Source: Prorocentrum cordatum
Lineage: Eukaryota; Sar; Dinophyceae; Prorocentrales; Prorocentraceae
Assembly (NCBI GenBank): GCA_963575745.1
Contig: CAUYUJ010020682.1
Location: 97,501 to 161,500, forward strand
Length of the DNA stretch: 64,000 bases
Direction: 5' to 3'
The position numbers and the translations under genes are program-made. Below are positions 29,842 through 42,226 of this stretch, one piece after another (position 1 is the stretch's first letter; the number at the start of each line of letters is the position of its first letter). The notes beneath the pieces were generated by a model that did not search any database, was not told the DNA's origin, and worked only from the letters and a program-made list of their open reading frames with translations.

Positions 29842-29845
29842 AACT

Positions 29846-29856
29846 TGGTAGCGGAG
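29846..29856 (+). promoter_or_regulatory. Primer-binding site, initiator tRNA-Met type
   Basis: TGGTAGCGGAG, four bases after the LTR CA. Differs at one of eleven positions from TGGTAGCAGAG, the complement of the eukaryotic initiator tRNA-Met 3' end and the usual copia primer site. The right LTR copy is followed by GACCCC instead, as expected outside the element. Confidence 0.75.
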
Positions 29857-30435
29857 TTGGCCTATGGTGGTCAGCTCTAGCTCTACTCCTCACCATCCAC
29901 GGCACTATCTGGTGGACTACTGACGTGGAGGAACATCAGGGTGCAGTGGGTCTGCGCGGAGGAATGTATATAATTACGCAGCAGAGCAAGGACACTTGCA
30001 GTGACACCTCTGCTTACGCGGAGGCCTCTTTCTTGCGTCCTACATCCCTGCGCTACTACACTCCTGAAGTCCACCCACCTACTCCAATTGAAAGCTTCTT
30101 CGAAGACATAATGCACGGATACATGCGATACGACATTACGCCGCCCCCCCCCCCCCCCCCACGCAGGCTTACGACCACATACCGCAAACCCCAACCGACT
30201 ACATCCGACTACGACCTGCGAGGCCATTGGACTGGTATTCTTATCTTTGGGCTCGCATGGGTCGCTATCGGGCGCGCGGTCGGACATATGCGTGGCGGAG
30301 ACGACACAAGAACGACCGGCCCCCATTGGGGCCCGTCCGGTCAAGCACCTTTTTTCAGCGAGTTCGTCCGCGAGGTGCATGCCTGGATCAACGTGACCAC
30401 AGGCAACACGACGCCCCCCCCAACAAGCTGCAGCC

Positions 30436-30834
30436 TTGCAGCGAGGCTTGGGAGGCCTCGTACGGACCATAGCCATGAGAGTTCCCCCAGCAGTCGTCAA
30501 TTTCGGTGTTAACATAGGTGACTGCCATGCCGACGGCGCCACCGACATCATGTTCCTCTTAAGTATGAAGTTCGAGAATCTAGAAGAGGAGCGCCAACTC
30601 AACTCTTGGTGCAGATCCCACAGTCTCCGAGCTCATGCGGGAGAACGGATCGACCAGACTGTGGCTCGCTTCGAGATAGCCCGCTATGAAGCTGAAACAG
30701 CAGGCTTTAACCTCCCCGACATCTCAAATTCTAACAGTTATTTTATTCAGAGCCCTTGGAGTGGGGGCACCGCGTGCACAGCAACTCCTGCAGCCACTAA
30801 TCCACCACATGCCGAGGGACCACCAACAGTTTGA
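30436..30834 (+). pseudogene. copia gag, N-terminal part
   Basis: Carries the gag-like helical segment LEEERQLNSWCRSHSLRAHA then GERIDQTVARFEIARYEAET and GFNLPDIS. After about 30,730 the protein continues in the next frame (TVILFRALGVGAPRAQQLLQ), so there is a frameshift at that point. The start is not certain; sequence upstream to 29,850 is leader or degenerate coding. Confidence 0.6.
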
Positions 30835-31548
30835 CTCTCTACTTGAAAACGTGAGGTCATGTGCACACATTACCGAGAGCACCCCTGGCAATAATATTGG
30901 TGACAGTTTCAGTCGCGGTCACCGAACCGAGACCTCCCCTGTTGAGGCATGCGCAGGGCAACCTGCTAATGACGTCTGGAATGACGATCCGCAACCAACT
31001 GAGACCATTACACTACTGGCTCAGAATGGTGGACTGGCTCCGGGATCACAAGACTCCTGGCCCAGATTTCGGTGGCCGCCCGACGCAGCGTCTCCTACGC
31101 AAGCCACAGCCCTAATGGGCTCAGCGGGGCAACCTGCTGAGTCCGACTTCGACTCCGGCACTGGCGCCGACGCGTCTTCGGACTGCGAGGCTGCTGCCCT
31201 TGACTACTCCGATGCGCCTACGTACCTCGCGGGAGAGCAATCGGCGCAATGGCTATTCTTAGGATACCAGAAACATAAATGCAGGCGGAAGCGATTTATG
31301 AAGAGGCCAGTTCGTAAAGCACGGCGCATCGCCCGACGGGCGCTCAAGGGAAAAGGCAAGGGTCGAGGTAAGAGTAAAGGTAAGCGGCGGCGATTGCATG
31401 GCAGAGGCATGTTAGCATTCCTAGCAGTCCTTGCTGGGCCACGAAATGAAGCGATATTCCTAGGTGCAGGCAGGAACCGTAGGCATATATCAGGAAAAGG
31501 TAAGGAAGCCGGGGAAACCCGAAGGGCGCCAACGGTAAAACTATGGAG
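30730..31548 (+). pseudogene. copia gag, central part
   Basis: Continues gag in a second frame: LQPLIHHMPRDHQQFDSLLE, then APGSQDSWPRF, DCEAAALDYSDAPTYLAGEQ, and a strongly basic tract rich in GKGKGRGKSKGK. Family B hairpins at 30,953 and 31,124 encode AGQPA in this frame. It leaves the frame near 31,540, where the zinc-knuckle frame takes over. Confidence 0.65.
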
Positions 31549-32286
31549 TGCGACATATGCCAGAGCACGCAGCATTTTCGCCGCGAGTGCCTTCAGGGCG
31601 ATGGGGGAGGCAGAGGTCCGTTGATGCATATGGCGTTAACTGATTCGGATATACAGGAGTCACTGTTGGCCGACCCTGCGGATGGCTCAGCTGCAGTTGT
31701 TAATGTCATGGCTGCTAGACGTCTGGGCGCCAGTATGTACCTCGAGAATTGCGCCGACAGGCTGTTCGAGGAGGTATTCACTGGCCACAATGAGATTGAT
31801 CTGGCAGGCTGGCTGGGCATGCCCATCGCGGGGCAACCTGCTGATATTGGATTTGTCGAGAACTTCCACGTGCCCGCCGAAGGAGATGGCGAAACGGCGG
31901 GGGCATCCGCGGATTCAGAAGCCATTATTCTTGCAACAGAGGAGAACAGACAGTTGATGTTGCATCCCCGGGTTATTGGCAATCCGACAAACATGGAATT
32001 GAGTGAGGATGACCCTTTGCGGCGAAACCCGCGAGATGTTAGCGACCTGCCTGGGCGCACGCAGTATGAGCTCGGCCGCGGCGAAGGATTTCAACATGCG
32101 TTCGTCGCTTCGGACCGCTCCATGAGCCGCCAGGAGCGATCGGCAAGCCGCCAGTCCTGGAGACGCAAGTATCGCGCCGACGACGATGACGAAGACTGGG
32201 AAGATGGCACTCGTCTGGTACGTCGCGGTCGGGTCCGCAGTGGATCACCCGACCGTGCGCGCGCGATCCATCGGCGCTCGCTCTAG
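31543..32286 (+). pseudogene. copia gag C-terminal part with CCHC zinc knuckle
   Basis: CDICQSTQHFRREC near the start is a perfect C-x2-C-x4-H-x4-C retroviral-type zinc knuckle, the nucleic-acid binding part of Gag. Acidic and Gly-rich sequence follows with a family B hairpin (31,828, encoding AGQPA). It ends at 32,284; later text changes frame repeatedly. Confidence 0.75.
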
Positions 32287-35200
32287 CGGCCTTCAGCGCC
32301 CTCATCCTCCTGATGCGGGGAAGCCAAGGACCCCTCCATGGAAGGCCAGTGGGCCTGGCGCCCCCCCGAGGAGGGAGCGTCTGCGGGGGCGCCCGCCTCA
32401 CGGGGAAGCACCTTGCGACGAATATCCAGAAGACGAAATACAGCGCCTTGTTGGCTACTCGGATGCTGGATTAGCTCGCCAGCACGCAGATCCAGGCACA
32501 GTGCAACAATGGCTGGACAAGGGTTGGACAGAGCACCGGATTCGTCACTGGCATTCTCTTCGCATGGTTGATCGAGATGAAAAAAAGGCAAGGCCGGTCG
32601 CTCAAAAAGGACAGGGGCTGTCAAAACGCACGCAGCCCTTGTAAAGCGCGACCTCAGGAGGGCCATCATCGAGGAACGGAAACTTCACAGAGGCATTGTT
32701 TGCACATGCTTCGAGCATGCCGACCACGGGCTCGGCTGCCCCATGAGGCGCCCGCCAAGGGGCCCCAACTTCCGCAAGACACCGCGGGTCTGGTCTCACG
32801 GTGATGGTCGGGGCTGCTGCACCGATCCAAATACAACGCCATGCAACGAGCAGCTGACGGAGTTAAAGATATTCAACCGCGGTTACAATGCGGGGAAACC
32901 TGCTTCGCCCAAACCAGAAGGAAACGACCGACAAGGAGATGATGCAGCTGAAGATACGGCTGAAGCGGTGGGCCCCGCGGCAGCAGCTCTTGCAGGGCGC
33001 GCCTCGGATTACTCTGGCGTCCTCTCCACTGTCGCGGGCGTCACTTGCGATGCGGACGCCCTTATTGATCCTAGGTGCATCGTCGCTGAAGACATGGATC
33101 CTTCCCCAGACAGAAGGGTCGCTTACCGCGCTGGATCTGCAGGTTGGGTACAGACGACTATTGATGAACGGCTCAGCGCTACTAAATACAACTTGTCCAT
33201 CAGGGGAGAGGCCGCCATCGGAATATGGCATTCAGAAAGCCTGATGGTGTGGACCTTAACCCTGGCAGAGAGCCCGCGCGATATGGGCCATGGGTTCCGC
33301 GGGGGCAACGCCGGAACCACCTCCTCCCAAGCCGAAGACAAATCCGCCTATTGATATTTCTCCATCTTCGGATTCGTCGGTTCAGTCTAAGCCACCCGGA
33401 CCTGGTCAGCTCAGACCGCCGACTAAACAGAAGAAGAAGAAAAGCCCAGATGGCCCCAATCCTGGAGATAGCAAGCAACAACGACCTGCGGGGCCACCTG
33501 CTGATCGACGTCGATCCAGAGGACCAGCAGTGGCCGCCGCGGCAGCTGCATTTCAAGGCGCCAGCGCTCCTACTCCGACGGGTCCCGTACCACGTCGCGG
33601 CCCCGCTCCTGGCCAGACGCACAGGACTGGCTGGGCGCCGACATTGGAAGGATCATCAAATCATGCTGCTTCACCGCGGCGCGGTGCCGATGAGAGACCA
33701 GCGGGAACTACGTCAATGGCATCAGTGGCAGCTCCCCAAACAAGAAGTGCGAGTACTACAACATCAATGATAAGAATCGCCAGAATTTCGACATCAGCAC
33801 TCCGCCAAGGACCCCTCGGACGCCCAGAGGATCTGCAGGCGCTGCCTCGTCATCGGCGGGTACCCGTGCACCCGGGCCATCGGCGGCAGGTCAGAGTTCT
33901 GCGGGGCAACCTGCTCGCACTTTGGAAATGCCCGTTGAATGCCGACAGCATTGGGGTTGCATGCGCACTGCCAGGCGCACGAAGATCAAGCCAGCATATC
34001 ACCCCTATAATGATAACGGGTCTGATCGATACACTTCGGTGGAATGCGACATCCAGGACGCCGCCGTCATTGCCGATGAGGGCGCTCATGCGTGCCAGGT
34101 TGTACGTAATATATTGCGTAGACGCCCGGCGCTCACGTATCTGTCCGCGAAGACCGACTTGATGTGGGCCCTTCAAGCAGACAGTGCTGTTGATCCAAAT
34201 TTGACCCATGAGGAGCAGAGCTGCTGCTCAGCATGGCTTACGACTGCGACTCGTCACAAACTACCTCGCAACAGCCACTTCTCTGATAGGCTTCTGCGAG
34301 CAGTGTTGTCTCTCGACGAATTCGATGGATGGGTGGAGCTCTCAGAGCTGCTCAACCTGTGGCCACCTGAGGGATGTGGCCGTTACCACCCCAAACACTT
34401 GGAGACTGTCAGGCGTTATCTCAGCAACCGCCATTGGGCATGTCAAGCATTGACTGTACTGAGCTTGATTTGGTATGGTCGACAACTCTGGGATGCAGAA
34501 AAACAGGCCCCATATCAACTAGTGTAAGTTCGCTACTGAGATGTACGAGACATATTTCTTACGCCCAAGTAATGGACGCAGCGATCCCGGGATAAAATGC
34601 CCTGAATCATTGTTTATGAGGATAACCGGTTTGACTATCCCAGGTGCACCTTGTTATTTCATTAATGGTACCCAGTGGGAACTATCCAGAATATACTTCG
34701 CATGGGGCTGTCATGCCGCGCCGGCGACAGCATCGAGAGAAAAGGCAAACAGTTTGGTCACGCTGGCCCATATTTACCGGGTGACAGCAGAATCCGGTCC
34801 GGCCTGCGCGTCGACTCAGAAGTATTGATTCTGGTTAGTCCCAAGAATGTGCTTCGTGCTAATATGGGTATTGGGCGTTCAGCAAGTTATGTGAGAATGT
34901 CGGCAGGACGGGGCGGCAGAACTCCTCCGACTCACATCGTCCAGCTTATAGGCATTCTACCCTACGATAAGTGCAGGTATAACCGCGTAGGACATGCATG
35001 GATCAATCCTTTGTACCTGTGGGACAACGATCAGAAACATCCGAGACATGATCTTTCCATCGACGATATGTGCGAGTTACAAAATGATGCATCATCGTTG
35101 AAAGCGTTGAAAGATTGGTTTATTCCAAAGCCCCCCTACAAGTTGAAGTGTCCCGAACCGACGCCCATCCAGGAGGTCGAGTTCTCTGCGGCATTTATGC

Positions 35201-35596
35201 TGCAAGAAGTGCATCAAGCGGGGAGACCTGCAGGGGGATCTGACGGATCGTGAATTCAGGCCCAGAGTGCGGACGCGACTGGTATGACACCGAGTGGCAT
35301 TATTTCCGCCGACATGCTGTGCACCATCGATCCGTGGCGTGCCCAGACGCAGCAGCTGCCAGCATCTGCAGGGCAACCTGCGTCGTTCGCACCTATAAGC
35401 AGGGCCACAACTCCATTGGGGGCCCCACAGAGTGCTGCGGGCACCAATGGCCTACAGGCAAGGCTCCAAAGCACTCGGATGGGCCCGCAGCTCTACCAGG
35501 CTTTGCAGGCGACATCGCCGTTCGCATCGCCGCGTCCACATGCGGGGCAACCTGCTTTCCCTGTTCACCATGCTGCGCAGAGGACCGAGAGTTTAG
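32287..35596 (+). other. Degenerate copia internal region, no domain recognised
   Basis: Short frames in all phases with scattered family B hairpins (32,890, 33,488, 33,901, 35,218, 35,368, 35,542). Some stretches look protein-like (GLRVDSEVLILVSPKNVLRA at ~34.8 kb; AYDLSIDD-type text at 35.05 kb), but I cannot name a domain. Probably decayed gag-pol spacer or a nested insertion. Confidence 0.4.
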
Positions 35597-36380
35597 TTGG
35601 TCAGCAAGAGTGGATGTACCGGCAAATGCGCGAAGCCGCGCAGAGCATGCGCAGGGGGCGGCATCGACCTTCCTCGCGCTAGCTGGACGCCGCCTTGGGA
35701 GTACGCCCCGGACGCAAATCCATCGCCGGACAACCCCAATATGCACGGATATTTGCCAGCATCCTTCAGTCATCCGACATGCGATCCGACAGCTGCAGGG
35801 CGCCCTACAGCACCACCGATGAACTTCCCATTATTTCTTGACTACCATGCTCAGGTGACGGGTAGCCCTCGCGTGGGAACGCAGCCGGAGAACCCGTGTG
35901 CACGGGCGACAGCCGACGACTTCTATCAGTCTCAGTTGACACGCGGCTCTGGTTGCACGTCAGGCGTGCCTGGCCAGATTCCTCATCATGGATATCTGGC
36001 TACCCCTATGGATTCAGATGTGACTCAACAGGCCCCCTGCCTGGCAGCGCCATCATCCATGGGGGAGTTGCGCCCAGATATTCTAGCCATTCACGAGGCG
36101 CAGCAGGCCAATCTCTCAATGAAATTGGCCCGCCAGCGTCGCAATCGCGAGCGTCAGGCGAACAGGATGCTGGGTCGCGCGGGGCAACCTGCTACTTTAA
36201 TCGCAGCAGGGACACCTGCATTCAACCTGGCAGCACTTGCGGCCGTGCAGCCACCGTTGGTCCCACCGATTCAGTATGAGGTTGGTGAAACTACTCTGGA
36301 GCGCCAGACGAGTATCAGGCCATCGGCAACACCGCCGGTCATCAGCGACGGTGACTTTAGCAAGTGTGCCATATGCCTGG
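35597..36380 (+). pseudogene. copia polyprotein, Pro/Gln-rich linker region
   Basis: Open frame rich in Ala, Pro, Gln, running into the RING segment. It contains QQANLSMKLARQRRNRERQA, a basic helix, then three family B-coded motifs (AGQPA, AGTPA). No catalytic motif. Confidence 0.45.
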
Positions 36381-36639
36381 GCCACCTGATGCATCACGAC
36401 AAGGTCTGGAGTCTGGAGTCTGGAGGATTCAGTGTGGTCACACATTCCATGCACAGTGGCGGGGCCGAGTTGCACACGCTCATGTGGGGAGACAGTTGGC
36501 TGGCACTATGGATGGTGCTGCAACTGAGGCACCCTGCGCTATTTGCAGGGGCGCCGGTTTTATTACAGCTGAGTCTCATTATGCCATGGCTGGAGATCAG
36601 GATGCAGCAAATCGTCATGGAGATACTCAGAGGGGCTAG
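36366..36639 (+). pseudogene. RING-type zinc finger inside the copia element, split by a frameshift
   Basis: In the frame of the preceding entry 36,366 reads CAICLGHLMHHDKVWSLE. After a frame change at about 36,420 the other frame continues CGHTFHAQWRGRV and, 40 residues on, CAICRGAGFI. Together these supply C-x2-C, then CGHTFH, then C-x2-C in the order of a RING-H2 finger. One expected Cys in the second pair is Trp or Arg here (AQWRG). RING fingers usually bind ubiquitin-conjugating enzymes, but the role in a retrotransposon is unknown to me. Confidence 0.6.
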
Positions 36640-37064
36640 CGAACTCAGGGACCTTCGCGAAGAGCTTAACCGCGTCACGGCGATGATGATGAGTATCACG
36701 GCGGTCCTTACAACAACACTCGCGTGGCTCTTCATCAGCCAACGCGGTGCAGGCGACGGAAGCTACCGCGCCTGCTCTGGATACGCTTATGCCATTAATA
36801 GCGGAAACAGCCAACAATGCAGGGACGCCTGCTACGATTGCACCTGTCGCGTTGCCGGCCAACGACATGTGGCTTAGGCGTGCGACATGTGGCAGTGGTT
36901 TCAATCTCCACATACCTACATGCCATATGGGCGAGACACCCGCCCGCGCAGCCAGCGCAGGACGGAGAGCCCGGCGAACGTGCGCAGCGGCATCAGTGCG
37001 ATATCCGAGCGTGACATGCTACACACTGTGTTGATGGTGAACACGGATGGCCAGATAGGCATGC

Positions 37065-37870
37065 GTGCCGACGAGACAAGATACGTTCATGAACATGCCG
37101 CTCGCATCTGCACCACACCCGCACATGCCTGACGAGTGCCATACGGCCTCGGCTTTCGAGAAGAACCCCACTACGGAGGAGGAGGCCCGCGGATACATGA
37201 ATGTCTTCACGTCTCGTACAAGGAACGATTGGGTGTTGGAGCAGAGGCGCCGCAAGGGTATGCATGGTACGACGTCTGAAGTGCCAGGAATATTCGGAGA
37301 ACACCATGAACTGGCCCTGGTCGCGGACAGTGGGACCATGGTGGATGGCATGCTGACAATCCTTCTGGGCATGGGCAGCAACATCAACATCATTCGTCTA
37401 AAAATGGCACAGACATTTGAACGGGTATCTCGTTCCCATGGACACGACACCAAGAAGCTTAACCTGACGAAGTGGCTAACTCGTCGGGAGTGGGACATGG
37501 TGCCGCTGTGTGTGACAAGTCCTTGCACTTCAAAATTGCGCGCGAGGGGAAAGGAGATCCGGCGGGGGCACCTGCTGCGCCGAGACTTGATACCTACTCA
37601 GCTAACGTGGCTGAGGGCCCATGGGAAAATATCCTTGCTATCCTGGGTCTGAGGAGTATGTCTAACATGAGGACTACCCTGATCCTGGAGCAGGGGCGCG
37701 AGAAGATGATCATCCCTGGCTCTGATATGTACAAGCTCCTACTTGGGAGGGGTGCCAGAGTAGTTCATTCGATGAACGCGCCTCCTGGGCACCTGGCGCT
37801 CACGGTCGACGAGTACGGGGCCGCCACTGAGGACAAAGAGGTCGATGTCGTTTACTATCGCGGCCAACCC
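37065..37870 (+). pseudogene. copia aspartic protease-like region
   Basis: 37,164-37,460 reads EEARGYMNVFTSRTRNDWVL, LALVADSGTMVDGMLTILLG, then MGSNINIIRLKMAQTFERVS. The frame then shifts to GVGHGAAVCDKSLHFKIARE and ILGLRSMSNMRTTLILEQG, ending PPGHLALTVDEYG. The order and the GSNINI core fit a retropepsin-like domain. The acidic catalytic residue expected just before GSNINI is absent (GMGS), so this copy would be inactive. Identification rests on position and general pattern. Confidence 0.5.
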
Positions 37871-38273
37871 TCAATGCGAGGATGCCCCGCTGCTTGTCAA
37901 AAAGGCAGCTGGCGCAGAGCCTGCCGCGGGGACACCTGCTATGAGCGATGCCCATACATATATGATGTCACGGGATACCAAGGGCATCAGCTTCTCCATT
38001 AACGAGGAGACGTTCGCTTTTACGATCCAGTCTTTGGTGAATAACACCCTGAAGACCTGGCGTCGCAGGAATGCGTCCTTCGGGGCTGCCCCCAAACGGG
38101 CCGACCAGGACTTCGCCTTGCGACGCTTACAGGCGAAGATCTATCAGGCCACTTACGAGGAGGGCAATAAGTAGACGCCGCCCGACGCGAAGGCAGGGGC
38201 ACCTGCGGAAAGGGGGTGATGCCGCTGAGAAGCTTGATGTTTTTTACTTCGAGCAGCGGCTCTGCAGCGCAGC

Positions 38274-39053
38274 ATGGGACGGGCATTTGGGCGCCTCTAC
38301 CGTTCAAAAATGAGTGACCGAGGCAGGCGCGTGCCACGGCCACCCGCGCTTGCTCCGACAGGCCGAACACTCAGGTTCTGTCATCTAGCCCGGGGAAACC
38401 TGCATTATTTTCCCAGGCGCCGGCTGCGCGCGCCAGGGACATTGGCAAGCCCGGCTGTGCGGCTGCCTAGGACAGCAGTGGACCCAGCTGTGTGGCCGCT
38501 GCAGCAAATGAACGCTCATCGCATCAGTATCATTCTCGTTGCACTTGTCATTGCGGACATGCGGACAGCTTGCGCTGAACTCCGAGCTCGTGGTTACATG
38601 TGTGACCGCATTACACATGCAGAGGTTATGACCTCCACTGGTACAGAGTTTCTGGGTGCTCTACTTTCGGGGGATTATCACTTATTGTGGGCGGCAGCGC
38701 CCGCTGACTGGCAAGTTAGGTTGCCTGGGAAGCGGGCAGGGCCACATTGCCAACGCATCCACAATTTGATGACTAAGGCTCGGGCTCTACGCATGTCCAT
38801 TGTACTTGTGGGGCCGCCAGGTGATTTCTGGAAACAGGGGCCCATGCGAGATGCCATTGCAGATCTCGTCTTGCAGGTCATGCGTATGCGATGCTGCCAT
38901 GCCGGTCTGAAATACGACCGTTCAAGTACATTGCCGAGCGGATCATATCTGCAAGTGACATCTACCTACACGCGCATCCCAACCAACTTGCGGAGATGCA
39001 CGTGTCAAACTGCAGGGGGACCTGCCCAACTTGCCGTGCAGGAATTGGACTAG
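38274..39053 (+). pseudogene. Unassigned alpha/beta domain between protease and integrase
   Basis: Reads like a Rossmann-type alternation: RISIILVALVIADMRTACAE, then DYHLLWAAAPADWQ, HNLMTKARALRMSIVLVGPP, ending in a Cys/His patch (RMRCCHAGL...CTC). No nucleotide-binding motif I can name. A family B hairpin at 39,012 lies just past the domain. It seems to be a real domain of this retrotransposon family, not a host gene. Confidence 0.4.
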
Positions 39054-40525
39054 CATGGCCAGGGCGCTCAGAAGGCAGAATGGCGCAACAAAACACTGGC
39101 GACCGTGACCGCGAGATTGGTTGATCAACTGGTTTGACACAAACAAAGAGAAACCACACGAGTGCTGTATACCTTAGCATGCACACACGAGTGGATAAAG
39201 GAGCTCGAACTCACGTTCAGTCTCCGAAGAATGGCCCTGAATGGGGCCATGCCGCAAGACGAGTAACGATGAACCTGGGCGACAATCATATTATAGAAGA
39301 CATCGAGAACCAGGACCAACCTATCGGGTACAAGTGCAATGCGCCGTTACCGAATGGCGTTCAAACATTCGTTCCCGGTTATACTGGGAGCCGCCAGAAC
39401 TGGCCTTCGCCGGACAGGAGGACCCACGTCCACGCCCAAGGCGAGTTGCGTTCGTCGATGGCGATCGTCTCCCTCCCCCTCCGATTGAGCGTGGGCGCGT
39501 GCTCCCGTCTATTCCCGGCTTCCCGACACTATGTTCCCATGATATTTGACAACGGACAGCACGACCGACCGATGCCCGAATAAAACAAAAAAACAGCAAG
39601 CCGAGAAAGAAGCGGGCAGCGACGACTGCGGGGATGACCTTAAAGGTCTCGGATGTAGTGCGCACTACACCGACGTCTTCTGTGACTCTGACACGGACAG
39701 CGATGATGAAGAGGAAACCTTCATCACATTACTTGCGGGGTTACTTGTTGAATCATACGCATATGTATCCTCCATAGCCCCAACTTTATACGACGGACGA
39801 CACAACGAGGTTGACATGTTTGAATTGTGTGGAGGAAGTGGATGCATATCTTAGCTAGCATTCAGCCGAGGTTTGTCTTCCTGGGGAAATTGAGACAAAC
39901 GCTCCCACGTTGACCTTGGGAACAAGGGTGTCCAGGATGCAGTGATGCACTACCTAGACGTTTGCTTCGTCAATGTTGCCGGACCACATCCCAACTGCAG
40001 AAAGACTGGGCTGCCTTCATATCATTGAACCCCCAAGTCAATTTTGATACTTGGCATGAACACAACAAAGAAGATCTTCCACATATCAAGTTCGGTTGTA
40101 AGGTTGCCAGACGTCAGAGAGATCTTCGACGGTTTTACTTACGAGAAAAACCAGTGGGTACTTGGGTGGATCAGATACCACCATGGACCACAGCGGCCAA
40201 TTGCATGGGCACTTGCAAGGTGAATGTGTACCAATGTACTACCGGCTGACGTGATTCCCATGTGGTATTGATACGAAACCGACCGAGATCATGGCCAACC
40301 GCCGCCTTCTATTTACACCTTTTGAACGAAGACGATGTGCTGGCCATCATCAGCACGCGTCGGTATGTAACAACGAACTGCCCATGGCTGCACATGATAC
40401 TTCAATGATGCAGTCTCTTTTCGTCGACGCAGTTCAGATCGCGCACGATCTATTCCAGGTAAACCGTGATCACTTGCATGGCCACCCTTATCCTTCCACC
40501 GTGCTAGTCACCAGCGTGAGGGGAC
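39054..40525 (+). other. Degenerate copia internal region
   Basis: Short frames only. 39,546-39,854 encodes an acidic stretch (DSDTDSDDEEETF) ending in a stop. 40,110-40,230 reads YEKNQWVLGWIRYHHGPQ in one frame. No domain named. Confidence 0.4.
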
Positions 40526-41083
40526 ATGATTTGGACGATCCAACTATCCCTGGGCAACCCGACGGTTCGATCACGAGACCGCCTTCTGGAGGGCTCGGAT
40601 GTCCTGCGCGCGCGGACAACGTTAACATGCTTTCTCCCTCACATGACAGAAATCCCAAGCATTGCAGGTGATGCGACAAGGAAGACTACCATTGGGAATG
40701 TCAGAGCTGAAAGAAGAATTACGGCCAGAGCTAGCCTGGGCGTGCACGGACACCTGGCAAATGCAAGTTTGCCAAACCTTGGAAGCTGCCTGACAAATCA
40801 CGGACAGGCACCACCGGCTCCTGCCGAACCAGCAGCACCACCGCCCGCGGCACAAGCCGCACCACCACTTGTGCGGCTACGAGCACCAAGACCCGGCTCT
40901 AGAGCCGGACCCACAGCGGGCGCCAGCAGCCACGACATTACAGTAGGCAGACATGTTGCTGAACCTGCTGCAGGGCAACCGGCCCCGAGTGGAACTGGGA
41001 GTTCGGATGGCCACATCCGACTGCGACAGGTCAGAGTCAGACGTGGACGACAGCAAGGAGGAGATCCGCCTCCACCGCCACCA

Positions 41084-41422
41084 GCGGGGAACCCTGCTGC
41101 ACGACCACGACTTCCAGACTGGTCAAGGTTCGACGTGCAAATCAGTCTACAAAAGTTACGAAGCCTTGACCCAAGCGTGGTAACACGCGAGCTGCGGAAG
41201 CTACATTTGCGTTGGTTCCATGCGAAAGAGCCTAAGATGAGCTCCATCTTAACCAAGATAGGTCTGGACAGTGTCAGACTCAACCTGTTTAAGTTCTCTG
41301 CGACATATGTCGGGAGTGCAGGGCTTCGGACAAGCCTGGGCGCACGGTTATGCCATCTACTGCACTGCCTGGCAAGTTCAACGAAGATGTTGAATGTGAC
41401 CTTTTGTTCTACAAACAAGAAC

Positions 41423-41460
<38 letters not shown>

Positions 41461-42226
41461 TATCGTCGGTCGTTGTATTCGATATGCTACTGGAATGGAG
41501 GTACCAGACAAGACGATGACCACTGTCTTGTATGCATACCATCAGTGCTGGATGCAGTTTGGACCTGCAAAGGCATTGTACTCCGATGGAGAGGGCGCCC
41601 TCCGCAACGACACTGCGGCAGCAGTCCTTATGGCAAAGGGCTCTGAACTAAGGATACGTGCGCGTGGACAACACGCTACGACGATCGAAGCCAGAAATGG
41701 CAGATTGCGCCATCTACTTCGCGGCATGGAAGCTGAACTGAACAGGTTAGACATACCTCTTGTGCTTACGCGACTACTACATGAGGCCTTGTTTGCCGCC
41801 AGCGCGCTCACTTTCTATGATGGGGTGTTTCCATACAACGCCCTGTTTGGACGGCAACCGGCAATGCGCCCTGACTTGCCTCTGCTGGATCACGAACAGC
41901 CGACGGAAACGTCGGAACATTCTCGTGACCAGGTGATACGCAAAGTATGCATTGAAGCTATCGCACAGGCCGCTGCAGTAGCCAAAACAATCGTGCATTG
42001 CGCGCTAAGACAACTATCACCGGTCAGCATTACTACGATGGAGGAGATCTTGTTGATTACCATCGCCCCACAACCACGAAGGACGACCGGGGAGGCTGGA
42101 ATGGCCCATTCCCAGTCGTCAGAAACGATCCCGAGAGGGGTCAAGTCATCGTTCGAGTGGGGAACCGCGACGTTCAGGTCCAATGCGGCGATGCACGACA
42201 TTCACTCTATATTGAAGCTTTGATAG
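41084..42226 (+). pseudogene. copia integrase
   Basis: Upstream zinc-binding-like part: ELRKLHLRWFHAKEPKM. First catalytic block VECDLLFY at ~41,386 in one frame. After a TA microsatellite the other frame gives RCIRYATGMEVPDKT, the second block LYSDGEGAL, then RARGQHATTIEARNGRLRHL with the catalytic Glu region, and FYDGVFPYNALFGRQPAM. DDE integrase inserts element cDNA into the host chromosome. The frame switch across the TA run and later stops make this copy non-functional. Confidence 0.8.
41426..41457 (+). repeat. (TA)n microsatellite inside integrase
   Basis: About 15 TA units between the KQEHNI and HIVGRC coding segments. It adds Ile-Tyr repeats and shifts the reading frame. Confidence 0.95.
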
